Numbered from the stretch's first letter, positions 1 through 4,496 are shown. The stretch: DNA of 6,060 nt from Fidelibacterota bacterium (GCA_030596185.1 JAUVKP010000076.1:1-6060), one strand, 5' to 3'. The notes: generated by a model from the sequence alone, not told the origin. Made by a program: numbers and translations.

Positions 1-2
1 TA

Positions 3-248
3 TATGCCTATGAATTTTATGACACAGAACTTAGCACCTCTGATATTACCTGGATCTATGAATTTCCCACCATCTTTACACCGGTAGCGGCTTCTGCTTC
101 TTCTTCAAAGATCACAGGTCCGGTCAACAATATGATGAAACCGGGATCACTTAATAAAGCAAATGATCATGTGGTACAAGCGACTCGTATTGAAAAGATC
201 AGAAAAGTGGATGCTGGTAAAGCAGGTTTAAAAGCCTTAAGAAAATAA
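3..248 (+). CDS. C-terminal end of an unrecognised protein (partial)
   Basis: This is the only open plus-strand frame at the left edge. It runs from the window start to a TAA stop and gives 81 residues. The N-terminus lies outside the window. The fragment begins with aromatic- and acid-rich sequence (YAYEFYDTELST, then DITWIYEFP), passes through an Ala/Ser-rich stretch (VAASASSSK), and ends in a basic tail rich in Lys and Arg (RIEKIRKVDAGKAGLKALRK). I see no catalytic motif, cysteine cluster or membrane segment. A strong intrinsic terminator lies 28 bases after the stop, which supports this being the real end of a transcribed gene. I do not recognise the family. The low-complexity tail suggests a linker or solvent-exposed end rather than a folded catalytic core. 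Confidence 0.6.
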   Translation, partial: YAYEFYDTELSTSDITWIYEFPTIFTPVAASASSSKITGPVNNMMKPGSLNKANDHVVQATRIEKIRKVDAGKAGLKALRK

Positions 249-275
249 ATATTCAGTAAAGCGAACTGGAAATAT

Positions 276-309
276 AAAAGCCGTCCCGATGCAAAGGGAT
301 GGCTTTTTT
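276..309 (+). terminator. Rho-independent terminator of the plus-strand gene
   Basis: A 12-bp stem pairs 276-287 with 296-307. It reads AAAAGCCGTCCC against GGGATGGCTTTT, has one G-T wobble and encloses an 8-base loop (GATGCAAA). The T-run at 304-309 forms the distal arm and tail. It lies 28 bases after the stop codon at 246-248. The opposite strand has a weaker T-rich tail (TTTTATATTT), so the stem could also catch minus-strand transcripts arriving from the DUF1456 gene. Confidence 0.88.
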
Positions 310-327
310 ATATTAAGATGAAATTTG

Positions 328-387
328 ATCAACGCTTAGTATATGGCGCGTTTCAATGTGCCATATACATTGTTGTAAGCAGTTAAT
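328..387. repeat. Long imperfect hairpin at the 3' side of the DUF1456 gene
   Basis: The core stem pairs 339-351 with 356-368: nine perfect pairs (GTATATGGC with GCCATATAC), then four more pairs, two of them G-T on the plus strand, around a TTCA tetraloop. Outside a 7-base one-sided bulge (369-375) the stem resumes with GCTTA (334-338) against TAAGC (376-380). A single extrahelical base (381) follows, then AAC (331-333) against GTT (382-384) with weaker flanking pairs. It has no T-run, so it is not a standard terminator. It could be an mRNA 3' structure, a REP-like palindrome or a recombination site. Confidence 0.6.
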
Positions 388-484
388 AATTACAATTTTC
401 TTTTAATTCATCACGTAGAGAAGCTAAATATGTAAGCTCAGGACCCTGTCCTCCTAAAAATGAATTCCAATTCAGAAGTCTTTT
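383..484 (-). pseudogene. Orphan 33-codon ORF tail overlapping the end of the DUF1456 gene
   Basis: In a frame different from the DUF1456 gene, codons are open from just after a TAG (485-487) to a TAA at 383-385. They give 33 residues including NWNSFLGGQGPELTYLASL and a charged end, RDELKENCNY. There is no ATG, GTG or TTG start in the open part, so it cannot be a free-standing gene as seen. The composition is protein-like rather than random. It may be the remaining C-terminus of a gene truncated when the neighbouring DNA was joined here. A strong AGGAGGA string lies inside it without a following start codon. I do not recognise the family, and chance openness over 33 codons is possible. Confidence 0.25.
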
Positions 485-966
485 CTATTCATGGAATGTT
501 GGCCTAACTTATTTTTGTATTTCGTTTGCAATGCAGTAAGGAAATTTCTCAGGTACTGATCCATGCAAGGTCGATAGGATTTATGATCAGGATTACGAAA
601 AAAAGCACTCAACTCATGTTTGCTTAGTTTTACATCTACTAAAGCGAACAGATCTAAGATGTCATCTGTTTTCAAATCCAATGCAATTTTTAGTTTCCGA
701 AGGATCATATTATTGCTTAAAAAATATTCCGGTTCCGGTTGAGGACCTTCTCTTTTCCCGCGTGTTTCAATGATTAAACCGTTGAGGAAAATGGCCAAAT
801 CTCTATCTGTAATTTCTTTTAATAAAGGGTCATCCTTTTTTTTCAACCAGTCACTTACATCCGCTTTATTGACCTCGTAATCGGCTAATTTAAAAAGCGC
901 AATTATTTTGAGATCACTAAAGTTAAACAGGTAACGAATACGTCTTAATACATCATTATTGGTCAT
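472..966 (-). CDS. yehS: DUF1456 family protein (YehS-like)
   Basis: This 164-residue protein has the usual length and the two-repeat structure of the DUF1456/YehS family. Repeat one starts at residue 1 (MTNNDVLRRIRYLFNFSD) and repeat two near residue 86 (NNMILRKLKIALDLKTDD). Each repeat continues into a similar helical block: VNKADVSDWLKKKDDP in the first and LSKHELSAFFRNPDH in the second. The family signature GKREGPQPEPE links them at about residues 70-80. The family is cytosolic, small and helical. Its biochemical role is not established, so no function is assigned. The ATG at 964-966 gives the conserved N-terminus directly, although only a poor A-rich ribosome binding site precedes it. 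The last ten or so residues (GQHSMNRKDF) extend beyond the repeat. The gene is intact and sits next to decayed accessory DNA. Confidence 0.9.
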   Translation of the reverse strand: MTNNDVLRRIRYLFNFSDLKIIALFKLADYEVNKADVSDWLKKKDDPLLKEITDRDLAIFLNGLIIETRGKREGPQPEPEYFLSNNMILRKLKIALDLKTDDILDLFALVDVKLSKHELSAFFRNPDHKSYRPCMDQYLRNFLTALQTKYKNKLGQHSMNRKDF

Positions 967-1068
967 ATGCTATTTTGTTTCATTTAATTTTTCTTTACTC
1001 ATAATTTTTTATTTCAACTTTTTGAATTTTTATTTTAGTTTTTCCATGCTTTTTATTTTTTGGGCCAT

Positions 1069-1101
1069 TTAGCAACCAATTAGCAACCAATTAGGGGCCA
1101 A
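1069..1101. repeat. Three tandem 11-bp repeats in the gap upstream of the DUF1456 gene
   Basis: TTAGCAACCAA occurs at 1069-1079 and again at 1080-1090, followed by the diverged unit TTAGGGGCCAA at 1091-1101. A further shortened relative (TCCGGCCAA) lies at 1102-1110. The 11-bp period is not a multiple of three, so this is not a protein repeat in one frame. The rest of 967-1188 is AT-rich and contains no gene that I can support. Confidence 0.75.
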
Positions 1102-1157
1102 TCCGGCCAATTGCTTTTAAACAATATGTATGATTTGACCCCATTGAATACAGGTAG

Positions 1158-1197
1158 ATTACCGCCATATTACCGCCATTACCGCCATTTATCCGCC
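1158..1197. repeat. Four short ATTACCGCC-type repeats at the end of the AlbA_2 remnant
   Basis: ATTACCGCC occurs at 1158-1166, 1169-1177 and 1178-1186. A fourth, diverged copy (ATTTATCCGCC) lies at 1187-1197. The start-to-start spacings are 11, 9 and 9 bases. The fourth copy contains the stop codon of the AlbA_2 remnant (1189-1191), so the array begins inside the coding region. On the minus strand the units read GGCGGTAAT, which can encode a Gly-Gly-Asn run. The array may be the remnant of a repetitive Gly-rich C-terminal tail. Confidence 0.65.
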
Positions 1198-1690
1198 AAA
1201 CTCATAATAAGTCCCTTTCTTTTCACCCCGTTTTGTGAGTGTCGATTTATTTGTTAGTTCATCTAAATCTCGCAAAGCCGTTCTTTCTGAAACATCATTC
1301 AATTCCTGATATTCTTTGTTAGTAATCTTGCTATTTTCTTTAACGAATTGTACCGCTTTAATCTGCCTGTCGTTTAACCCAATCTTCTTAAGTTGCTCTT
1401 CATTTAAATAATCTTTGAAAATCGTTACCAATACACCACTATCTAAAGGTTGAATTTCTGGTTCCGGTAATTCTGCTTCCCTACACGAATTGAAAATCTT
1501 TAATGTGCCTCGTCCCCAGGTATCAATGTATCCGGCTTTAAAACAAACATCGGCAATGATTGGGTTTCGAGGCAGGGAGCTGTGTGTCCTTTTCAGTGCC
1601 GCCTTTGGCATTGGCAAAACCACATATCCATTTCAGGTAGTCGTTGTGCCACGAGCTTTTCCATTCTATATTTTGTTTCTCTTTTATCAT
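1189..1690 (-). pseudogene. AlbA_2/Schlafen-like ATP-binding HTH protein, internally deleted and frameshifted
   Basis: Two pieces of one family lie in different frames. The N-terminal piece starts at ATG 1688-1690 (MIKEKQNIEWKSSW, then YLKWICGFANAKGG). This is the opening of AlbA_2-domain proteins, annotated as putative DNA-binding, Schlafen-like or RecG-related ATPases. The C-terminal piece, ending in TAA at 1189-1191, has the family's second half: SSLPRNPIIADV, then GYIDTWGRGTLKI from the GHKL-type ATPase region, then a winged helix (LNDRQIKAVQFV to SERTALRDLDEL). The join is near 1594-1600, just after GGCGGC. Full-length members are around 450-500 residues from memory, so most of the middle is missing. 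The first frame stops at 1538-1540. A GTG at 1621-1623 could in principle start the C-terminal frame, but the result would lack the ATPase core. Its first codon overlaps the stop of the preceding ORF tail in an ATGA arrangement. Confidence 0.8.
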
Positions 1691-1836
1691 TTCAAAGCCT
1701 CTTTTATAATCCTCATTTCTTCAATATTATCAAGGGTTTCAAGGTTATTGAGCACCGGGTGCTTGGGGTCATACAAACGCTCAAACTCACTTTGTTTAAT
1801 GGCTAACTTTCTTGTAAATAATTGATAGCTTTTTCT
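1687..1836 (-). pseudogene. Unrecognised ORF tail overlapping the AlbA_2 start by 4 bp
   Basis: Forty-nine codons are open between TAA (1837-1839) and TGA (1687-1689). They include a strongly protein-like stretch, AIKQSEFERLYDPKHPVL then NNLETLDNIEEMRIIKEALK. The TGA overlaps the ATG of the AlbA_2 remnant as ATGA, the typical coupling of an operon, so this was probably the gene upstream of AlbA_2. No convincing start codon is present, so it is either a C-terminal remnant or frameshifted near 1803-1810, where the fragment in the next frame ends. I do not recognise the family. The composition suggests a charged helical C-terminus. Confidence 0.4.
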
Positions 1837-1874
1837 TTATACTTTGGATTTTGTCTAACTGATATTATTTTCAT
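1803..1874 (-). pseudogene. 23-codon fragment resembling the start of a GNAT acetyltransferase
   Basis: An ATG at 1872-1874 opens MKIISVRQNPKYKEKAINYL and stops at TAG 1803-1805. The pattern V-R-x-N/H-P-x-Y followed by K-A-I-x-Y resembles the first helix of a group of GNAT-family N-acetyltransferases, as I remember it. Nothing of the acetyl-CoA binding site follows. An alternative is that this is the front of the ORF tail that follows in the next frame, after a single-base frameshift near QES. It lies 12 bases after the stop of the truncated RhuM gene. The match is short, so confidence is low. Confidence 0.25.
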
Positions 1875-1885
1875 TCAATTTTCAA

Positions 1886-2128
1886 TCAATTTTTTACATC
1901 GTTACTGTCAGTGGCAGTTGTCCGGAAATTCCGGACAACTGAATCTTCATTCAGCTCACCTTCTTTAAAAATATTTCCTATATGCTCGGATATAGTCCGT
2001 TTATTTTTACCAAATAAATCTGCCATTTGATTTTGACTTAACCAAACAGTATCTTTCTCTAGGAGGACATCTATTTTTATTCCACCATCTTTGCTTTGGT
2101 AGATCACTATTTCACTTTTCTTTTCCAT
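1886..2128 (-). pseudogene. RhuM-family protein, N-terminal fragment
   Basis: Eighty residues match the front of RhuM-family proteins (named after a Salmonella pathogenicity-island gene). These include IVIYQSKDGGIKIDVLLEKD at residues 7-26, a helix-turn-helix (VWLSQNQMADLFGKNKRTIS, residues 28-47), then HIGNIFKEGELNEDSVV and RNFRTTATD. In the family the next residues are typically DGK then a YNLD-type motif and a region of over 200 residues. Here the frame runs into SNDVKN and stops. Full-length members are about 330-345 residues, so about three quarters is missing. The remaining part could still make a small HTH peptide. A plausible promoter lies upstream (2205-2232), but no good Shine-Dalgarno precedes the ATG at 2126-2128. 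The break falls about 15 bases after a 27-bp palindrome in the coding sequence. Confidence 0.85.
1915..1941. repeat. 27-bp perfect palindrome inside the RhuM coding remnant
   Basis: CAGTTGTCCGGAA (1915-1927) is followed by a single A (1928) and the exact reverse complement TTCCGGACAACTG (1929-1941). On the minus strand it encodes the family motif SVVRNFRTTA. It contains the CCGGA/TCCGG core twice. The coding sequence loses homology to the family just downstream. Confidence 0.95.
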
Positions 2129-2204
2129 ATCTATATTGTTTTAAACTCCATGCGCGCATTTTGCATTTGTAAGATTCTTTTGCTTACTGTATATATTTAT
2201 TAAA

Positions 2205-2232
2205 ATTATACAAAATTAAAGGTAAATTTAAA
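2205..2232 (-). promoter_or_regulatory. Candidate promoter for the RhuM remnant
   Basis: On the minus strand TTTAAA (2227-2232) is separated by 16 bases from a perfect TATAAT (2205-2210). This would start transcription near 2198, leaving about 70 bases of leader before the ATG at 2128. The region is very AT-rich, so a chance match is quite possible, and the -35 box is weak. Confidence 0.4.
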
Positions 2233-2273
2233 AACAGTATTTATTTTTGTAGCAAGTGGTTTATTACAAAGTA

Positions 2274-2302
2274 GGTAGCTGTTTTTGTCTCACAAAACTA
2301 CC
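2274..2302. repeat. Imperfect hairpin in the gap between fic and the RhuM remnant
   Basis: GGTAG (2274-2278) pairs with CTACC (2298-2302), and TTTTGT (2283-2288) pairs with ACAAAA (2292-2297) around a CTC loop, leaving a one-sided CTGT bulge. It has no T-run in either direction, so terminator function is doubtful. The rest of 2129-2387 is AT-rich, with only the candidate promoter and the repeat at the fic end. I see no gene in it. Confidence 0.45.
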
Positions 2303-2367
2303 CTTAGACCTTTAAAAAGTTAAATCATAATTGTCCATGGCCTGTAATTATTTTTTTAACTATTTTT

Positions 2368-2402
2368 CACCAATCACCAATTACCAATCACCAATCACCA
2401 GT
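2368..2402. repeat. Heptanucleotide tandem repeat across the fic stop codon
   Basis: Five consecutive 7-bp units: CACCAAT (2368), CACCAAT (2375), TACCAAT (2382), CACCAAT (2389) and CACCAGT (2396), ending at 2402. A degenerate sixth unit (CACTAAA) follows. The stop codon of the Fic gene (2388-2390) and its last residues, VTGDW, are made of repeat sequence. Arrays of this kind at gene ends appear in several FCB-group genomes, as I remember it. Confidence 0.92.
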
Positions 2403-3497
2403 CACTAAACCATACCCCGTACTTCTTCCTCCTTCGGGTAGTTTATATAAAATATGTTTATTAATTAGGTCCTGAATATCCCGTGTTGCGGTATCCTGTG
2501 AGCATTTAGCAATATTTGCCCATTTTGAGCTTGTCAGTTTACCCTCAAATCCATCCAATAATCGATTTAGCAATTGTTTTTGCCGTTCATTAATGATAGT
2601 AAAAGCGTTGTTAATCCAAAAGTTGTGCTTGAAGATCACTTTCTCCAATATACTTTCAGAAGATTCAAGCGCATGTAACAGACAATGAAGAAACCATTCT
2701 ATCCAATTTGTAATATCAAGTGTACCTTTTTGTGTTTTTTCAAGTACTTCATAATATTGTTTTCTTTCTTTTCTGATTTGTGCAGACATACTATAAAAGC
2801 GATAAGATTGATTATCTGATCGTGCTAATTGCATATCGCTTATTGTGCGGGCTATTCTCCCATTGCCGTCTTCAAAAGGATGAAGTGTGACGAACCATAA
2901 ATGAGTGATGGCCGACTTTATAACCAGATCTAAATCTTGTTTATTGTTTAACCATTCAAAAAAACTTCTCATTTCTGTTCCCAATATACTTGCATCAGGA
3001 GCTTGATAATGCACATTTTCTTTTCCCATAGGACCGGAAATAACCTGCATGGGTCCTTTTGAATCATCTCGCCATGTTCCTGTAAGCACCTTGAACATTC
3101 CACTATATCCGTTTGGGAATAATGCACACTGCCATGCAAAAAGTCGCTCTTTATCTAAGGGCTTATCAAAATTCTCTGTTGCATCGATCATCATTTCAAC
3201 CACGCCATCTACATTTCTATCAGAAGGAACCAGTCCTGAAACATCCAAACCCAGTCGGCGTGCCACAGAAGAACGCACTTGATCCGGATTCAATAATTCG
3301 CCTTCTATTTCTGATGATTTTATAACATCTTGTGTAAGAATCTCAAGATTAGCGCGATTCTTTAATTCAAAACCCAATGCTCCCATTTTTCCAACAACAC
3401 GACCTTGTAAATTCCTGACTTTTGTTAGCAAGGTTAACAGCTTTACTGCATTCCATTTGAATTGTGGCCAATCATTTTGTTCATAGATATACATCAT
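2388..3497 (-). CDS. Fic-domain protein adenylyltransferase with C-terminal winged helix
   Basis: The 369-residue protein is intact. Residues 1-100 match the DUF4172/Fic N-terminal region. The inhibitory helix motif S-x-x-x-E-G lies at 61-66 (SSEIEG); in this family its Glu blocks ATP gamma-phosphate placement (class II, N-terminal inhibition). The catalytic loop HPFEDGNGR is complete at 206-214, with His206 as general base and Asp210 as the expected metal ligand. The family transfers AMP from ATP to a Tyr, Thr or Ser hydroxyl of a target protein. The target here is unknown and could be the protein itself. Residues about 300-369 form a winged helix (recognition region QDTATRDIQDL, wing near LPEGGRSTGYGL). 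Tandem ATGs lie at 3495-3497 and 3492-3494. The GGAG at 3501-3504 is 3 bases from the first and 6 from the second, so the second start, one residue shorter, is more likely. The promoter and CCGCA operators lie immediately upstream. The C-terminus runs into a heptanucleotide array. Confidence 0.93.
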   Translation of the reverse strand: MMYIYEQNDWPQFKWNAVKLLTLLTKVRNLQGRVVGKMGALGFELKNRANLEILTQDVIKSSEIEGELLNPDQVRSSVARRLGLDVSGLVPSDRNVDGVVEMMIDATENFDKPLDKERLFAWQCALFPNGYSGMFKVLTGTWRDDSKGPMQVISGPMGKENVHYQAPDASILGTEMRSFFEWLNNKQDLDLVIKSAITHLWFVTLHPFEDGNGRIARTISDMQLARSDNQSYRFYSMSAQIRKERKQYYEVLEKTQKGTLDITNWIEWFLHCLLHALESSESILEKVIFKHNFWINNAFTIINERQKQLLNRLLDGFEGKLTSSKWANIAKCSQDTATRDIQDLINKHILYKLPEGGRSTGYGLVTGDW

Positions 3498-3500
3498 AAA

Positions 3501-3504
3501 CTCC
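3501..3504 (-). promoter_or_regulatory. Shine-Dalgarno of fic embedded in an operator half-site
   Basis: The minus-strand GGAG at 3501-3504 follows directly from the palindrome at 3503-3517 (TATGCGG then AG). It is 3 bases from the first ATG and 6 from the second, favouring the start at 3494. Its overlap with the inverted repeat means that DNA binding, or RNA folding of the palindrome, could hide it. Confidence 0.65.
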
Positions 3505-3519
3505 GCATATTATGCGGTA

Positions 3520-3548
3520 AATATAGGGCATTATCTCCGCAATGTCAA
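3520..3548 (-). promoter_or_regulatory. Strong promoter for fic
   Basis: On the minus strand a consensus -35 TTGACA (3543-3548) is followed after exactly 17 bases by TATATT (3520-3525). Transcription would start near 3513, within the palindrome at 3503-3517, leaving a leader of only 15-20 bases. The 17-base spacer holds an ATCTCCGCA operator word (3533-3541). Confidence 0.82.
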
Positions 3549-3615
3549 ATATAATCTGCAAAATATGCGGAGATTAGAGTATTTAATCTCCGCATACGGA
3601 ATATTATATATTTGT

Positions 3616-4413
3616 TTAATCTTTTAACGGGTCAAAATCCGGTTCCATATACCGGTTCTTTCCCTTAGTGGAGGCCGGGAATTGATAGATGGATTCTTGA
3701 GGACAGATCTGTATACAACGCATGCATTGTTCACAGGTTTTAGACCATTTGGGTTTGCCGTTTACCATCCTAATACTGCCAGTGGGACAGGCCTTTGCGC
3801 AAATACCGCAACCATTACAGCTTGAATAGAGCTTGAACATACTCTTAAGTCCATAAAGGCCGAAATTCCTGAACATAATATTTATGACGTTTGAAGGGGA
3901 TTTAAAGAACCAGGGTTGCTTTTTATAATCAAAGAGTTCTGTTTTATTATTTAAAATATCTGCAGCGATCTGTTTTGATCGCTCAACTCCCGCTTCAATA
4001 ATAGTCGTGTTTTTATCCATGGACAAGATCGTGCTGAAGGGGATCCAGTTATTCGGCATTTTGATCACATCAGAGTAGATGACATCACAGTTCTTACGTT
4101 TTAATATTCTAGCACCTCTTAATGTGCCCAATCCTGCTCCGTTCGCATCGCCTGCCGTAAAAATAAAGAAGACCTTCTGTTTGCTGTTAAATGATTTAAG
4201 AGATCTGAGATATTTTAAGATGATACGAGGCATGCCAAAAGCATGGACAGGAAAAGCAAAACCGATTAAATCTACTCCCTCGATCTTCTTTTCCATGGGA
4301 TCTAATTTTGAAATATGTACTTGATGTCCGGCTTCACTGAATACCTCTCTGCAGGTATCCAGGACTTTCCATGAATTGCCTGTCCCGGTAAAATATCTAA
4401 GTTGTATCTTCAT
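3616..4413 (-). CDS. EFR1-family flavodoxin-ferredoxin fusion protein
   Basis: The 265-residue protein joins two redox modules. Residues 1 to about 165 form a flavodoxin-like domain with the FMN phosphate loop FTGTGNS at 8-14, a GFAFPVHAFG segment at 51-60, and FTAGDANGAG near 85-94. Residues about 195-245 form a two-[4Fe-4S] ferredoxin: C199, C202, C205, C209 followed by Pro, and C227, C230, C233, C237 followed by Pro. All eight cluster cysteines and both prolines are present. This is the EFR1 architecture. The family presumably moves electrons between FMN and iron-sulfur clusters in the cytoplasm of anaerobes; the partner is not known. The start at 4411-4413 gives the conserved MKIQLRYFTGTGNS beginning, but no Shine-Dalgarno is visible, only an A-rich leader. 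The gene ends 20 bases before the fic operator cluster. A 167-base gap with repeats separates it from rsmE, so it is probably not part of that operon. Confidence 0.92.
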   Translation of the reverse strand: MKIQLRYFTGTGNSWKVLDTCREVFSEAGHQVHISKLDPMEKKIEGVDLIGFAFPVHAFGMPRIILKYLRSLKSFNSKQKVFFIFTAGDANGAGLGTLRGARILKRKNCDVIYSDVIKMPNNWIPFSTILSMDKNTTIIEAGVERSKQIAADILNNKTELFDYKKQPWFFKSPSNVINIMFRNFGLYGLKSMFKLYSSCNGCGICAKACPTGSIRMVNGKPKWSKTCEQCMRCIQICPQESIYQFPASTKGKNRYMEPDFDPLKD

Positions 4414-4454
4414 GTTTTATACTACTTTATTTAAAATCGAGTTCAAAGATCTTA

Positions 4455-4496
4455 ATTTAAACCTTAAACCTTAAACTTTAAACCTTAAACTTTAAA
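4455..4496. repeat. Second heptanucleotide array, between rsmE and the EFR1 gene
   Basis: The units are ATTTAAA (4455), CCTTAAA (4462), CCTTAAA (4469), CTTTAAA (4476), CCTTAAA (4483) and CTTTAAA (4490): six 7-bp units ending at 4496. Two related words occur again at the very end of rsmE (TTAAACCCTAAAC, 4574-4586). The array has the same period as the array at the fic end but a different sequence. Confidence 0.9.

Larger units (their letters stand above)
3501..3596. promoter_or_regulatory. Cluster of CCGCA/TGCGG operator half-sites upstream of fic
   Basis: Five exact 5-bp cores alternate in orientation: CCGCA 3503-3507, TGCGG 3513-3517, CCGCA 3537-3541, TGCGG 3566-3570, CCGCA 3590-3594. Most are embedded in a longer word, ATCTCCGCATA. 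The first two form a palindrome with 7-bp arms around one base (3503-3517). The last two form a 13-bp inverted repeat, TATGCGGAGATTA (3564-3576) and TAATCTCCGCATA (3584-3596), with a 7-base loop. A degenerate sixth copy, ATCTGCA, lies at 3554-3560. Relative to the promoter, one site overlaps the start region and Shine-Dalgarno, one sits between -10 and -35, and the big repeat is upstream of -35. The pattern is that of a cooperatively bound repressor. The large repeat could also end the transcript of the gene at 3616-4413, since TTTT follows it on the minus strand. Confidence 0.8.

Noticed and set aside
970..1002. Ten-residue ORF (MSKEKLNETK) just upstream of the DUF1456 gene, a possible leader peptide
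   Set aside because: It has no ribosome binding site, no attenuator-like stems and no run of one amino acid. Chance is likely in this A-rich stretch.
1158..1197. Possible CRISPR array from the ATTACCGCC repeats
   Set aside because: The units are 9-11 bp and adjacent, with no spacers and no cas genes.
1490..1825. Plus-strand open frame of 111 codons
   Set aside because: It lies antisense to the AlbA_2 remnant and the ORF tail, whose minus-strand frames match a known family. Its translation shows no domain and has a biased hydrophobic composition.
2317..2343. Short frame MDNYDLTF on the minus strand downstream of fic
   Set aside because: It has eight codons, no ribosome binding site and no homology that can be judged.
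2327..2352. Possible terminator ATAATT...AATTAT followed by a T-run, after fic
   Set aside because: The stem is only six A-T pairs with an asymmetric interior, and the T-run faces the plus strand, where no gene ends.
3049..3325. Plus-strand open frames inside fic
   Set aside because: They are antisense to the well-supported Fic core and have no ribosome binding site or family pattern.
4079..4324. Plus-strand open frame inside the EFR1 gene
   Set aside because: It is antisense to the conserved flavodoxin domain and has no recognisable motifs.
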